From: Marsupella aquatica | Lineage: Eukaryota; Marchantiophyta | Reading direction: 5' to 3' | NCBI GenBank assembly: GCA_973895155.1 | Contig: OZ316894.1 | Location: forward strand, 23,250,001 to 23,314,000 | DNA: 64,000 bases | Shown: piece by piece, positions 14,686-27,217 of the stretch | How the letters are laid out: each line of letters opens with the position of its first letter | How positions within the stretch are numbered: the first letter of the stretch is position 1 | Notes under the pieces: model-generated | What the model saw: the letters and a program-made list of their open reading frames with translations, nothing else | What the model was told of the DNA's origin: nothing | Databases searched by the model: none | Made by a program: the position numbers and the translations under genes

Positions 14686-17600
14686 ATGGAGCTCAACGAG
14701 GTAGACCAAAAGAAGGTTAACAATGTTATGTTCAAGAGAATTGGGGTGGATGTACCGATGCTGTCGAATTCGGTAGGTTTTGAGTCGGATCATCTTCCAG
14801 CTCGGGCCCTGGCAATTTCCAACCGCTTTGGCTACACTGTCTTCGCTCATTCGCGAGGTAGGTGTCTGCGCACTCCAGTAATTCTCACTCTGCTACCACA
14901 ATTTTATTGTAATTCCAGTTTAAAATTCCTTCCAAGAGTGGTAGTCTGATAGGCAATGCGAGGTTGCCGTGATCTGTCTTGATTGTATCATATATGTTTG
15001 TGAGGTCCAATAAATACGCGCTGCCCGGGATCTATCACGAGCACTAGAGTGCAGGTCAGGAATTTGAATTTGTGTTTTCTCTTTGCTACATGTGCCGCTT
15101 TATCTAAGAAGTTGGAATGCACTTAATTTGGAACAGGATTTAGTGTGGCAAAAACAGCAGATCTGTTGGAAGTTGCGCAGAAATTGGATCCCAATGCTGA
15201 TGGATTCAAAACAGCTCAAGAGGCGGGAAGTGTAACTGTCGATGTTACCAACATTCGTTCCTTGGCCCTATCTAGTGATGACCTGACAGTTTGTGTATGT
15301 GCGGGAGGCGACGTGATGTTCTATGAGTTAGCAACTCTTGTGCATAAGGTACGAGCAAGAAATCCTTGTTGATCTTTCAAAAGATGAATATTCAGATACA
15401 AGCTTTCTACAATAATCATGTAAGCGACTGAATTTGCTTCTTGCAAAACAATCTGCAAACACGACTTTGGCAACAGGTTTTGCCTTGTCATCATGAGGTT
15501 CAATCTTGCCTCTGAGTTTGTGGGCATAGAGGTACTAAATATGGCACTCAGCTCCATTCTTGGATATTCTAGCATGGACCATGACGTTTTGCTCAGAAAC
15601 CAGGATAGGTCGGTCAAGGTTGAATAGAACTCGCTTGAAGTAAGGATAGATTTTGTGTTGTCATGCCGTGGAGAACTGCTATGACGTTGGCATTATATGG
15701 CAGTCAGGTACGCGGCCTTTTGAAGTTTGGCAAGTTAATCGCTATGATGACACTTACGGCAAAGATTTTCTGTGGAGCCCTTCAAAGAGTGAGGCCTATC
15801 TCGTCGTGACCAGCCAGGGAAAGCTGTTAATGGGGCACATTGGATCAGTAGCGGAGTGCAAGGTCGAGGAAGGGGTTTTAGCAGGTATGTTACTTTAATG
15901 CCCACAGGCAAGAACTTGTGCGTCTGAACTTGAGAGAAATCAAAAGTTCTTGTTTTTACAACTTTCCTGTGGCTTTCTGCTTGGATTCTTGCTCAGCTTC
16001 TTGGAGCGCGGATGGGCAGCATATTGCATATGTGTCTGACAGCCGACTATTGAGCATTACTACTTCAAGTTTTTCTACGACTTTCCAACATGAGCTTCCT
16101 ACTCATCTTTCTGATGAGGACGATGACTCTGATCTTCATGGTACCTATATTACTCGTTGCCTTCAGTGGCTCTACAAGTTGAATTTAGTTCGTGTTCTGG
16201 AGGGTTTACCCAGCTGTAATGCATGTGCTCGCTCTTGTTTAGCCTCTTTTGCTGCATTAGAGATGTGTTTACTTTCAATACTTAGTGTGCAATAGTTGGA
16301 GTTTCGGACGTACCTGTTGGGTGACCTGCTGTGTAAAAGAACACGGCTGCTTGGTTGTATTTTTCATCCACTGTCGTATGCTTGAGGAAGTCCCTTATAC
16401 TTGCTAGCTGCAGTGGATGCGATTAGGTGGGTGCGGCCAGACAGCATCGTCATGGGTTACTTGCAAGTGAATTCGGAAGGGGAAGAAGACGAGTATCCTC
16501 TATTTGTGCTGAATTCAAGAGATGGGAATCTGGCTCAGGTTTGGAACTTGTACTTTAATTTCGTCGTTCTAAGTGAACTGTAGTCATTATTTTCCTCATG
16601 CTGTGTAAATTTTCAAATTAATCGAAAATCTCTAATTGAAAAGATGTTGTTGAAGGCACATAAGTTCAAGTAAAATTTATAAATTGTTTCTAGAATGGCT
16701 ACATGACGATTTTACTGCAGACCCGATTTCCTGTCATCAGCCCATTTGGAATGAAAGTAAACAAAATGAAATTCGAGCATTTTTCCATTTCTTTCATGTG
16801 CACTGGAATGATTAATTGAATTCAGGACTCTATGCATTATGTTATCTTACCGACTAGCTTTATCAAGCCCAAATCAGGTGTACTCATTTATCTGAGCATG
16901 ACGTTGTCTAAACTCGAGTAGAGATATAAGCGTGGGTCCTCTTCGAGTACCATGAATTATACCCTTTTCCTCTTCTTGAATTCTTCTCGTAGCCATAGAC
17001 TTTCTACCCCTCTGCACATCTAAGACATGTATGTCATGATTGCAGGAGCACAGCAATTTAGTTGGACTGGTCTTCTATCAACTGTTTCCGTCAGTAGACC
17101 CCTTTGTTGTTCCCTCGGACAGTGGGCCATACATGCTTTCCGATTACTTCAAACCATGGTATACTGATTGTGACTTTTCCACCTCCTATTAGGGGGCTTG
17201 CAGGGAGCTGTTCCCGTTTTCTGCTTTAATGACCAAATTTTCTGATAGTAGCAAGATCTTGAACTATAAGAAATAGGACAAGCGGTTTGTGTTTGAAACA
17301 TGATAGGCATAACTTTATCTGATTATCAAATGATTTCTGCAGGGAATTGATGGTAGCAGCTAGTAGAAAGAGCATTGATGACCATATCGTGCTCATGGGC
17401 TGGTTTCCAGAAGATGGTCGGGACGTGTTGTACAGTCTCGAACTCGGGAACGATGTCTGGCTACCTCGTATTGAGCTGCAAGGTTCGTTTCCAAACGATT
17501 AATCTCTTCCTTGTAGGCAACTTCTTCTTTCTATTTTGGAGCCACTTGTGTGAAAGGGTCTGTTTCTAATACTCTTCGAAGTGCACATTGTAATCTTTTC

Positions 17601-20600
17601 TTTCTGAACGCTCAATTGTTTGTGCTACTCAGAGAGCAGTGAGGACAATGCTATTCTTGGCTTAGCGATAGATCGCACTACAGTACAGATTGAATTATCT
17701 GATCCAACGGATGAAAGTGGAGATACAAAGCTTCCTCCTTGCCCCGTCCTAATCTGCCTTACATTGGAAGGAAAGCTAAGTTTCTTCTCAGTTGCAAGGT
17801 TAGTACCTGTTTCCTTTAGCAGCATTGATCTCAGAGCAGCCCTAAAATGTCAGGATTTCAAGAGTGCAACTGGATTGAAAGTTTATTCTGTTGTCATCAC
17901 GTAGATTCGTCATGATGACTAGACACATCTTAAGTAGACTTGCACCTGAGTATAATAATGTTGACCTGGTTAGGATTATTTGCTCTTCTATTAAGGAGTG
18001 GTAGTCTTTTGTCTTGACTCTGAGGTGTTGTTACGTGTTTATCAGATTGACCAGTCATCCTCTTGAAAACCAGTCTTCACCCTCGAAATCAGTATCAGTA
18101 ATTTAAGAATGATAGCACGTGTGTGATAGTTTGATGGTTTGCCTTCATAAATTTGCGTTCTAATATACCTGCTATGCTACAGGCTTGGTGAACAATCAAG
18201 GGTCCCTGATCTTGTGACACCCCCTTCAAATGTGCCAGATGCCAGGCGGTCCGTTCCGCAGCCTACACAGCTGACGAGTAAACCGGCCACAACTACAGCA
18301 TTGTTCCCTGTCAGCCTTACTGTGGTGAAAGAAGAGCCACCTGAGGATGTACTTTCATCTTCAGATGTTAAGGCTCAGACAAAGCTACTTCATCAGGTAG
18401 AGGATAGCAAAGAGGCCCCAAGTCAAGATAGTTTCATGATCAGGACCAAACAAGCTGTTAAAGATGAGAGAGATTCTCTGTTTGACCGCCTTACGAGTGC
18501 ACCTCCGTCCTTTCTTCAAGGTGCTGCGGGTGATCATCCTTTAGAGGATTCAAGATTAGGGCCCACGCTTTTCTCAGACGAAAACAAGAAGTCCATGGGC
18601 ATCCCGACCTCTCCTTCAGTTATGAAGTTGAAGGACCTCACAGGATCTGTAAACGTGGCTAGTACGTTTCAAGGGCTCTTTCGTCCGACTGATGATGCAT
18701 CAAAGAGCGGACCAGTAACAGTAAAAAGTGCTCCTCCTCCTCAAGTTCCATGGGGCTCACAACTCCCATCAGCCAGTTCTTCTATCCTTGTTACTTCCAG
18801 TGAGCCGCTTCAAAGTGTTCAAACTGGACCTGTCCCAACTGCAGGCGCAGAAGGCAAGAGTTTGAAAGGGGGACCTGCTGCAAATGCAACTGTTTCATTT
18901 GGCCCAGGCTCACAAGGCAAGAGTTTCCAAGGAGGGCCTGCCGCAAATACGACCGTCTCTTTGGGCCCCGGTTTACAAGCCAAGGGTTTCCATGGGGGCC
19001 CTGCTGCAAGTCCAAATGGTCCTTTTAGCCTAGGTTCACAAGGCAAGGGTTTCCAAACTGGCCCTGCTGCAAATACAACTGTGTCTTTTGGCCCAGGTTC
19101 GCAAGGGAAGGTTTTCCAAGGGGGAACTGCAAGTCCAAATGTTTCTTTTGGCTCAGGTTCACAAGGCAAGAGTCTCCAAGGGGGGACAGCTGGTCATACA
19201 ACTGCTCCTTTTGGTGCTTCAGTGAAAAGTCCGCTGGGATTCACTGTTGCTCCAAAAGGTGTCTCTAGTCAGAGAGGTGCTGAGAGGTTCACTCACAGCT
19301 CGAGGATATTGCAGGATCAGCAATCAGCAGGGAGAGCCCCCGGAGTTACAGATATGGAAGCAGCATTCAATGAAGAGCTAGACGAGGTATCTCTTCTAGC
19401 TCGGCATCAAGCCGATGTACATTTCGGGAATGAATTTACAATGGAATTTAGAGTGGAGTTGGGAATTGCAATGTGTGGCATATGTCCTTTCTAAATTGAA
19501 AATCGGGAAGGGTTTGATGGATACTACATATTGAGCGCAAGTTCAGACCACATCATCTCACAAATATGATTTGTCGTTGTCTACAGTTTACTTGGCCTTG
19601 TTTAGCTACTGGGCGTAGTACTGGTTTGTATGAACAGATGGTCATGTTGAGTACGTGTATTATCTCCCTGAGAGTTGAAAGGTTTGGTCTTGTGCAGGTT
19701 GAGAAGATGGCCAAGGAAGTTGATCAACTAATGTCATACATCGAAGGCAGATGGCAGGGTGATGCCAATGAAACACCTGTGGCCTTTACGAAGCTGGCAT
19801 TGGAAGAACTTGAGCAGGGTATTCACCGTCTGTCTGAAGAGTGCAAAGCGTTCAGAGTAAGTGTCAAAAGAAAGTCCTCTTTGAAATGGACTGTAAGCTT
19901 GCAAATAGTTGAATTGGCTGAAAATGGCTGTACGCTTATCAGCAGACCGTTCTTAGGGTCAATGTTCTTTCAAGACGTTGTGTTTTGCAGTGCGTGTGTT
20001 ATGGACTTAGATTACTGGAGGTAGCCCGTCCATGTTTGCACTAGTGGGCACGCAGTCTATGTTTTCTATCAGTGTGAGCTTTGCTGGGTTGAGAAGCTCT
20101 CAACATTGAACCGCAAGTAGCGAAGTATTCAGTTTGATCAGGGGCGGTTTCTGGTGGTTAAGTCGCTATTGTTGTATGGCAGGTACAATTAAATAAAAAC
20201 AAGGAAGCAATCGAAGACCTTCGAGATGAAGAGATAAGAGGTTAGCTTTGTGAACTTTTTCTTGGTCTCATAAAAACTGCGTACTAGCCTGTCCTTGATG
20301 AGAACCATTTTATTCCTATGTTGGGCTGTGCTTTTTCTTCCAATGCTCACAAGAAATTGGTTGGACTCCTCTCCTTGCTGTGTGGGTTATAGTGGATGCT
20401 TGGAGAATCTACACTCAGAGTCTCATGGACCAGAAAAGCGACAGTCGATATCAAGAGCTTTGGAACAGTCAGAAACTGCACCCTGACTTGGAAACGAAAC
20501 GGAAGCGTCTGTTGAAGGCGGATCAGGTTTGGGCTCGTCCCTGTGTTTGCTGGAACAAGGGACATGAGGAAAGTCGATTATGGTGGTTCAATAATGTTTT

Positions 20601-23600
20601 CTCCATTGGCGACAAGGCTGCAATCATTGGTAGCCAAGAGCTATCATAAATATTATATTATTTCCAGCGTTTTCATAGGAATGATGAAGGCACTGTCTGA
20701 AGAGTATGGCTTGTGTTCATTCGCTTGCCGTTATATTTTCAGGAGTTGAAGCAACACATTGCAGAACTGGAAGGACATTTGCATGTACTGGAATTAAAGC
20801 AGTTTCAGCAAGGTAACGCACGGAGAAGAACTAGCAACCCGGCTCAAAGTCCAGGGTAAGTTACGCGTCAGTGTATCTGAGTGTTAGTTGACTTTGGGTA
20901 TAATTGATTTGTTCTTTGGATGCAGATTAATTCTTCTCTTGTTTTCTGGTGGGATTCGTTTCATTGTTTATTTTATTTTATTTTTTCTTGTGTAGTGTTG
21001 GGTTCCATTTCTACACCATGGCCTTGCATGATATTGTGGTACTCAATTTTAGGAAATGGTTGTAATATTCATTTCTCTTACCAGTATGAAAGCTCCTAAC
21101 ATCTCTTAATTCCTACTTGTTTCAAACCCTATCTACTCCACGAAAACGTAGTTTTGTTCCCATTTGTTTGCTTGAAGACTATTGCAGAATGTGGTGGTGT
21201 CAAAAAATATATCAGGAGATGTCTCAGGCTAAAGCTTTGATATATTGAGTGTGCATATGCGTTGATGGTCCTAAAAAGTCTTCTATCAACAATGATGTGG
21301 TTGCAGGCAGTTCCTGTCTGCTCAGAATCTCTATAACACAGTGAATTCCCAAATGGCTATAGCAGAGGAACTTTCCAACTCTCTGGCAACACAGATGGAA
21401 GCTTTAAATATAAAGTGGTCACCCCAAACTCCCAAGTCAACAGCCTCCAAAATTTTAAAATCTGTAGGGGCAGACACAGATGACTCTGAAAACATGCCGA
21501 GTCCACTCCCCCGGACACGATTGTCTTATTCTCCAGGGCCAAAAACTGGGTCAACGAATGGCTTTTCCGCGTTGTCAGGTCAAGACAAAGAGCCAAACAT
21601 GCAGGAGACGACGAGGAGAAGGAGAGACTCGATGGATGCGGTAAAGCTCGAACAGATTTTTGAACTCTGATTTAGGCTTCTCTGTGATATGTGTTTGTTA
21701 ATCCAGAGAGTTTGGCAGCACCCTTGGTACCCAAGCGAGGTTACGGTTTAGCTCCTTATTACACAAGTCTTATTGTGTAGCTTTGCATTACTCCCCTTTT
21801 CTTCAGGTTTGATTGAGATATGTTGTTTGAATTTGGGAGGTGGTTTGGCCTTTCCATTAATAATCCTGATCACTGTTTTGGTTGATGTATTGCAGGCATG
21901 GGTGCACAGAGAAACTCCGAAAACTACTATTAAGAGGGTGGTGCGGGCGAGGCCCAGCCAAAATATCACTCTCAATGATTCAACGGTGCCAAAGTTGAGG
22001 CAACGGCTACAAGCTGCATCTGATGTGCCGGCAACTGAAAAGGATTCACAGAATGCCCAGCCAGCTCAAAGCACAGGAATGGGCCCCCGTTTGGCTACTC
22101 AAAGTTTCCTTGATCCAGGTTTTGCAGAGTCTGCACCTTCATTCAGCCAGACAGGGATATTCACTTCGACTCCCAAATGGCCACCGTCACAACCTCAAGC
22201 ACAACCTCAAGTACAACCTCAGGCACCGCCTCAAGTACACCATCAAGCTCAACCACAAACAAAACTACAAGCAAAACCTCAAGTACAACCGCAAGCACAA
22301 CCTCCAGCAAAACCTCAAGCACAACCTCAAGCACAAGCGCAAGCGCAAGCACAACTGCAAGGAAAACCTCAATCACAGCCTCAAGCACAACCCACAGCAA
22401 AACCTCAAGCACAACCTCAGGCACAACAGACATGGCCAGGTAACGAATGTTGTGAATAATACTTGTGAGGAATTTCTTTGGTTGATCCTGACTTATGTTG
22501 CCGTTGTCACTAGCACACTTGGGTCCCATCAAATTGTCTGCATTTTGCAGTGTTGCTTGCAGCGAAGTGGACAGCTTTAAACTTTTGTATTGTTGCGAAT
22601 GAGTTGTCTTAGTGAACTGTGCTTTTCTATCGTCATTATATATCACTTATCCAGCCTTGGTTTGCTGGTCCAACATTTCCCTCTGCAGATGTCAAAGGAT
22701 CTTCTTTTGCTGGTCAAGGCTTTAACTCCAACGTGAAAGAGAGCATGTTCAAGTGGGCAAATTCAACAGCAATATCCAAACCAGTAACGTCTGTTCCCAA
22801 GCAAGCCTCCGGAGCACTTTTTGGATCGTCTAGAGCCCCTGCAGTATCAGTTGTTGCAGCCAAGACAGCGACGACCAGTATCTTCTCTGCCCCAACCGTC
22901 AGTACAGGAATTTTCTCTGGAAGTTCATCCATTTCCAATACAACGCCAGCTTCTTCGTCAAGTGGTTCCATGTTGAGTACATCAACAACGTCAGTCCCCA
23001 AGCAATCATCTGGATCATTGTTTACATCCTCAAGTGTCTCTGAGTTATCAACTGTTGGAACTCCAGTAACGGCAGCCACACCCAGTACCTTTTCCGCATC
23101 AACTGTCAATGCACGACTGTTTCCTGGGAGTTCATCCACGTCCAACTCAAGTCAAGCTTCGTCGTCGAGTGGTTCTCCATTGATCACGTCGATAACTTCT
23201 GTTCCCAAGCCATCATCTGGATCACTTCATGCGTCCCCTAGTGTCCCGACAGTAACAGTTGTTGGAACTCCAGCAACGACAGCCACGGCAAGTATGTTCA
23301 CTGCACCGACTGTAACTGAAGGACTCTTCTACGATAGTTTATCCACTCCCAATGCAACGCAAGCTTCGGCTTTAAGTGGTTCTGCAGTGAGTACATCGGC
23401 AACTTCTATTGCCAGTCAATCAACTGGCTCACTTTTTGCATCCTCAAGTGTCCCTGCTATATCAGCTGTTAAAACTCCTGCAACGATTACCACGACCAGT
23501 ATCTTCTCTGCACCAACTGTCGGTACAGGACTCTTCTCTTTGAGTTCATCTACGTCCAATGCGGCACAAACTTTTGCATCAAGTGGTTCTGCATTTAGTA

Positions 23601-24825
23601 CATCGACACCTTCCGTGCCCAATCAATCCTCTGGATCGCTTTTTGCATCCTCTAGTGTCCCTGAATTTCAAACAACTTCATCACAAAGTATATCGCCAAG
23701 TCCATTTGGACAATCAACCTTTGGACAATCAAGCCCCTTCGGACAAGCAGCTCAGCAACAAATACAACAACCATTTCTGTCTCCAGGATCAACTGCAAGC
23801 TCCGTAATTTCCAATGCAACTGTGGCTTTGCTCCCTGCAGAGAGCAATGAAGAGGATATGGAAGAGGAAGTTAGCACAAGCACCGCAGGTCTTGGAACAT
23901 TCGGAGGTTTTGGTGGCCTTGGGCTGGGCAGCTCTGCAGTAGGAGCACAAACTCAGAAAGCCAGTCCGTTCGGAGGATCAAGTTTTGGTAACAGTCAACC
24001 TTTCCAACTAACGCCGCCAACGGGGGGACAACTATTCAGACCGGCAACATTCAGCTTACCAGCAGCTCAATCATCCCCTCAACAATCCGGGGGAAGCACT
24101 TTCGGGAGTGGGTTTGGTTCCCCTGGATTCTCACAAAATAATCTATTCAGTGAACCAGCCAAGGGTTTTGGGAGTCCTCCACAGTCTGCTGGTGGATTTG
24201 GTCAACCTGCGCAACTTGGGCCTGGGCAGCAGGCTCTTGGTAGTGCGCTAGGTGCCTTTGGGCAAACCCGACAGGTTGGCTTTGGTACGCCCTTCGGTAA
24301 TAGCGGTGTGGGATCCGCCTCAGGTGGAGGGTTTGTCAATACCAGTGCAGGCGGTGGATTTGCAAGTTCTCCCACAGGAGGGGGTTTTGCAAAAGCTGCA
24401 ACAGGGGGAGGATTTGCAGGTGCTGCGATGGGGGGCGGGTTTGCAGGTGCAGCCACCGGTGGAGGGTTTGCAGGCGCAGCATCTGGTGGTGCTTTTGGTA
24501 ATGCTGGTGGAGCAGGTGAAGTCCAAAGTTGGTTTGGCCGTTTCGTTGTGGTTTGGGTTTAGAATATGGAAGTCTGAAGGACCGTATCTGAGATTAATGT
24601 ATTTGGGTGGCAGTATTAAGCTGGTGTAGTTCATTTTCTATTATTTCTTGGGTCTTCATATCCGCGGTGAGATCTCTGACATCCTTCTGTGTGCCAGGTG
24701 GTGGATTTGGAGGCATATCAGGAGGTGGATTCCAAGGTTTTGCTGGGAATCAAGCGGCCTCACCTGGGTTTGGGAGCGGAGTTCCGCCTGCCCAGGCAAG
24801 TCTGTTTACACAAATGAGAAAGTGA
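14686..24825 (+). CDS. NUP214: Nucleoporin Nup214 (LNO1-type), 17 exons, 1917 aa
   Basis: Cytoplasmic-face nuclear pore protein. In the family, the N-terminal beta-propeller binds the DEAD-box helicase Dbp5/LOS4 and the FG tail binds export receptors in mRNA export. Exons: 14686-14857, 15137-15348, 15704-15884, 15997-16140, 16414-16538, 17046-17158, 17343-17482, 17633-17798, 18183-19386, 19698-19856, 20183-20240, 20393-20526, 20743-20855, 21307-21640, 21896-22439, 22689-24515, 24698-24825. All introns are GT-AG and phases match through to the stop. Residues 1-418 are the propeller (FKRIGVDVP, LAISNRFG, IRWVRPDSIVMG, CLTLEGKL). Residues 820-1085 are helical or coiled-coil (EKMAKEVDQL, ELKQHIAELEGHL). 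The rest is Ser/Thr-, Gln/Pro- and Gly-rich with FG dipeptides (SPFGQSTFGQSSPFGQ). The C-terminus is SLFTQMRK. It is slightly longer than I recall for Arabidopsis LNO1, mainly from internal repeats. Single-base exon boundaries remain to be confirmed. Confidence 0.93.
18850..19230 (+). repeat. Six 21-residue repeats in Nup214 exon 9
   Basis: An in-frame 63-bp repeat encodes variants of GKSFQGGPAANTTVSFGPGSQ, about six copies. Most copies carry an FG or LG dipeptide, so the array adds spaced FG-like motifs between the propeller and the coiled coil. The copies are similar at DNA level, pointing to recent expansion. The reverse-strand frames across it (18791-19169) are shadows. Confidence 0.85.
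22185..22436 (+). repeat. Gln/Pro/Ala (PQAQPQ) low-complexity array in Nup214
   Basis: At least 15 repeats of a CCTCAAGCACAA-type 12-bp unit encode PQAQ and variants in exon 15, just before its donor at 22440. The segment is an unstructured spacer without FG motifs. The other frames and strand also stay open across it because of the short period; these are not genes. Confidence 0.85.
22787..23675 (+). repeat. 69-residue Ser/Thr-rich repeats in Nup214, about 4.3 copies
   Basis: A 207-bp in-frame unit begins TSVPKQSSGSLF, passes through SIFSAPTV and GLF, and ends SSSGS. It is repeated four times with a partial fifth ending near SSSVPEF. Each unit holds one or two Phe-containing motifs (LFxSS, IFSAP). 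The unit length is conserved while the sequence has diverged, consistent with older unequal crossing-over. Confidence 0.8.
24310..24515 (+). repeat. Glycine-rich GGGFA repeats in Nup214
   Basis: About eight repeats of a GGGFAxAAx-type nine-residue unit lie at the end of exon 16 and continue as GGGFGG in exon 17 after a GT-AG intron. GF dipeptides replace FG in this part. Open frames on the other strand here are shadows. Confidence 0.8.
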
Positions 24826-25013
24826 TGTGCGTGAGCATTCGTAAGTGGAAACAATTTCCATCAACTTGTTCTGCTCATCATCTAAACTTTTGTAAACTGT
24901 GTACAATCATGTGAGGACTAGTTGGATGGGTGATGGTCTCGCAGGCTTTAGTGGTAGCTTTTCTCCACAGTTGGGGCATGCCTTCGCTTATACGAGGGGT
25001 ATGAGTTGGACTG

Positions 25014-25328
25014 TGTTAGTTCAGCTCATAGTTTAATTCAACATCTCAATGCAGTCAACCCAAGTGACGATCACATGGATTGATACTCCCCTATGGACAT
25101 CTATCTAGAGACTAGACTTCTGCTAGAACAATGAGCTCTAGGAGTATGTCGATTCACATCTGAGAATATGAACAGACTATTTGAAGTGACATAGCTAGAG
25201 GCACACCTTTCTGGTGTGACCTCTACGTTCGACAATTTTCCTACATTAATTGCAAACATTGTACCGGAGTTGATCAATTTGAATCATGCTTCGCAGAGCT
25301 CAAATTCATTCTTGTGTGTAATTTCACA
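25014..25328 (+). repeat. Candidate 5' LTR of copia element
   Basis: The segment starts TGTTAGT and ends TTTCACA directly before a primer-binding-site match. Its length (about 315 bp) and TG...CA ends suit a small plant copia LTR. No second LTR was seen downstream, so the start is inferred from the terminal dinucleotide only. It begins about 190 bp after the NUP214 stop codon. Confidence 0.4.
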
Positions 25329-25340
25329 TGGTATCAAAGC
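25329..25340 (+). other. Primer-binding site of copia element
   Basis: TGGTATCAAAGC matches the usual plant copia PBS complementary to initiator tRNA-Met (TGGTATCAGAGC) at 11 of 12 positions. It lies about 300 bp upstream of the gag start, a normal leader distance. Confidence 0.6.
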
Positions 25341-25639
25341 TTTGGTTGTAGTAACTTGAATTCAATTTCTTTTGAGGGTTGGAAGTTGAAGGACGCCTCA
25401 ACATTCTAGAGTATTAGGGACGCCTTCTACTCAATCCTCCCATTTCAATTCAGTGCCTAAACATCAAATTCTTGCCAATTTGTTGTCTTTCTTCGTTGGA
25501 TTTAATTGATTCAAGAGTTCCAGGGTTTTGAAATTTCGAGTTTCTCCTACATTTCTGTGACAAGTCTGAATCAATTTCTCTACTTCCAGCGCAATCCTGA
25601 ATAAATTCTCTTGTTCTTTCTTCCTTTCATCATTTCACG

Positions 25640-27217
25640 ATGATGAAATCTAGTACTCTGCTAAAAACCGATGACATTCCAAAGTTCGACGGAACATTCT
25701 ACCATATTTGGCGGTTCCGGATGAATTTATTTCTTGCAGCAGGATCTCTCATAGATATTGTTAAGGGTACTATACCGAAGCCTACCGCTGCCGCTGCTCC
25801 CGCTACTGGACCAGGGAGTGTACTAGAGTGGGAAACAAATGATGCAATTGCATTATCCTTCATTGCGAATTGTCTAGACAATTCGCAGGTTCAGCACATC
25901 AGTGCGGCGACTACTTCTGCTGAGGCTTGGAGAAAATTGGAGACACTCTATCAAGCCCAAGATGCTGTGACGAAGATGTGCTTGAACGACGAGTTGCAAA
26001 CTCTGAAGATGAAGGAAGGTGATAGTGTCACAAACCATGTTCATCAATTCAGAACTTTGATTGATAAGCTTTCGGCCGCGGGTGCTACCACGTCAGAAGA
26101 AGATCAATTTCTTGCATTGATGCGTTCAATGCCAAACAGTTATCGACCTTCATTTAGCTCATTGCGAGGGCAGACTAGTTTGACTCTGCAAATGGTGATA
26201 ACGCATCTTCTTCAGGAGGAGAAGATGATGAAAGCCCAGACCTCCGTACCATCAACAGCACTTTTTGCTGGCGAAGGCGTCGGTCCACCCAAAGCCAAAC
26301 CTAAGTCTACTGGCTCGAAGCATGCAGGTTATCCCTCCAACGGGGCTGGTCGAGGAAACAATCCTCAGAAAAGCGTTGGTTCTGTTAAAGAAGGAGCAGG
26401 TATTCTTGCCCGTAGTCCTGATTCATCCTCCAGAGAAAATTCATCTGATTCGACTGATCTCCAGTCTCCATCATCCTTTTCCAAGCAAACCAATTATAAG
26501 AACATGAAGTGCTTCTATTGTGGATTGATCGGCCATCACATAAGAGATTGCAGAAAAAGGCTTGCAAACCTTCAACTTCAAGCTAAGAGCCAGGCTCCTG
26601 AAGCTCTTTCAGCGACTTATCTTTATACTCCTCAAGCTCCTTCGGCAGCGACTTATCTTTATACTGTAGTTGCTTGTCCAACTGTTGATTTGGCACACCA
26701 GGATAACACTTGGTATCTCGACTCTAGAGCCACAAATCATATGGCTCATTCCAGGGATTATTTCTCCGATTATACTCCCTACGACAAGCCACAGTTCGTG
26801 TTTCTTGCTGACAATTCATCTCAGGAGATACACGGGAAAGGCAACGTTGCTGTACTCCTTTCAGAAGGAACTCAACGCATAATTCCCAATGTGCTGCACG
26901 TTCCCGGTCTGAAGAAAAATTTATTCTCAGTCAGACTTCTGGACGTAGCCGGCGGTTCTGTCTTCATCAGCCAAGGAAAATGCGTCTTGCATAACTCTCG
27001 AGGCGAATTGATTTCCAACTGTCTTTTGTCACAGGATATATATAAACTGGGTGAAGCTATTTTGCCTCCATCCATTACTGCAGCATCTGCTGTTCATCAC
27101 AGTATCTCTGATCTATGGCACAGCCGTCTGGGCCATATTAGTGGTTCCCGTATTCATAAATTGCAGTCCCCGAAGATGGCTGAAGGTATTACTGTTCAGA
27201 AACCTGGCATCAAGTAA
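25640..27217 (+). pseudogene. Copia Gag-protease-pre-integrase fragment, 525 aa
   Basis: The 5' part of a copia polyprotein. Residues about 1-220 are the Gag region (copia Gag/UBN2 type), including EAWRKLETLYQ and the motif FLALMRSMPNSY. Residues about 293-306 are a CX2CX4HX4C zinc knuckle (CFYCGLIGHHIRDC). The protease region begins near WYLDSRATNHMA; the family's active-site triad is Asp-Ser/Thr-Gly, and here the third position is Arg, so activity is probably lost. The pre-integrase region is recognised by DLWHSRLGHISG. The frame then ends at a TAA, well short of the usual 1300-1400 residues. The start at 25640 (MMKSS) has the normal position for Gag. The frame has no internal stop, so the insertion or truncation may be fairly recent. 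Confidence 0.88.

Larger units (their letters stand above)
25014..27217 (+). mobile_element. Truncated Ty1/copia retrotransposon
   Basis: The element keeps a candidate LTR, a PBS, a leader and a 525-codon frame with Gag, zinc knuckle, protease and the pre-integrase zinc-binding region. The frame stops at 27217. No integrase core, reverse transcriptase or RNase H is seen downstream, and no 3' LTR was found. It lies in the same orientation as NUP214, just beyond its 3' end. It is a defective copy. Confidence 0.85.

Noticed and set aside
18791-19169. Minus-strand open frames opposite Nup214 exon 9
   Set aside because: They arise because the in-frame 63-bp repeat lacks stops in other frames. The plus frame has the family match and correct splice phases.
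22161-22646. Open frames on both strands across the PQAQ array
   Set aside because: The 12-bp period keeps several frames open. Only the frame continuous with exons 14 and 16 is coding.
24790-24800. Possible GC-AG donor after GCCCAG in the last Nup214 exon
   Set aside because: Reading through gives SLFTQMRK and a stop, which fits the family's C-terminus better than splicing there.
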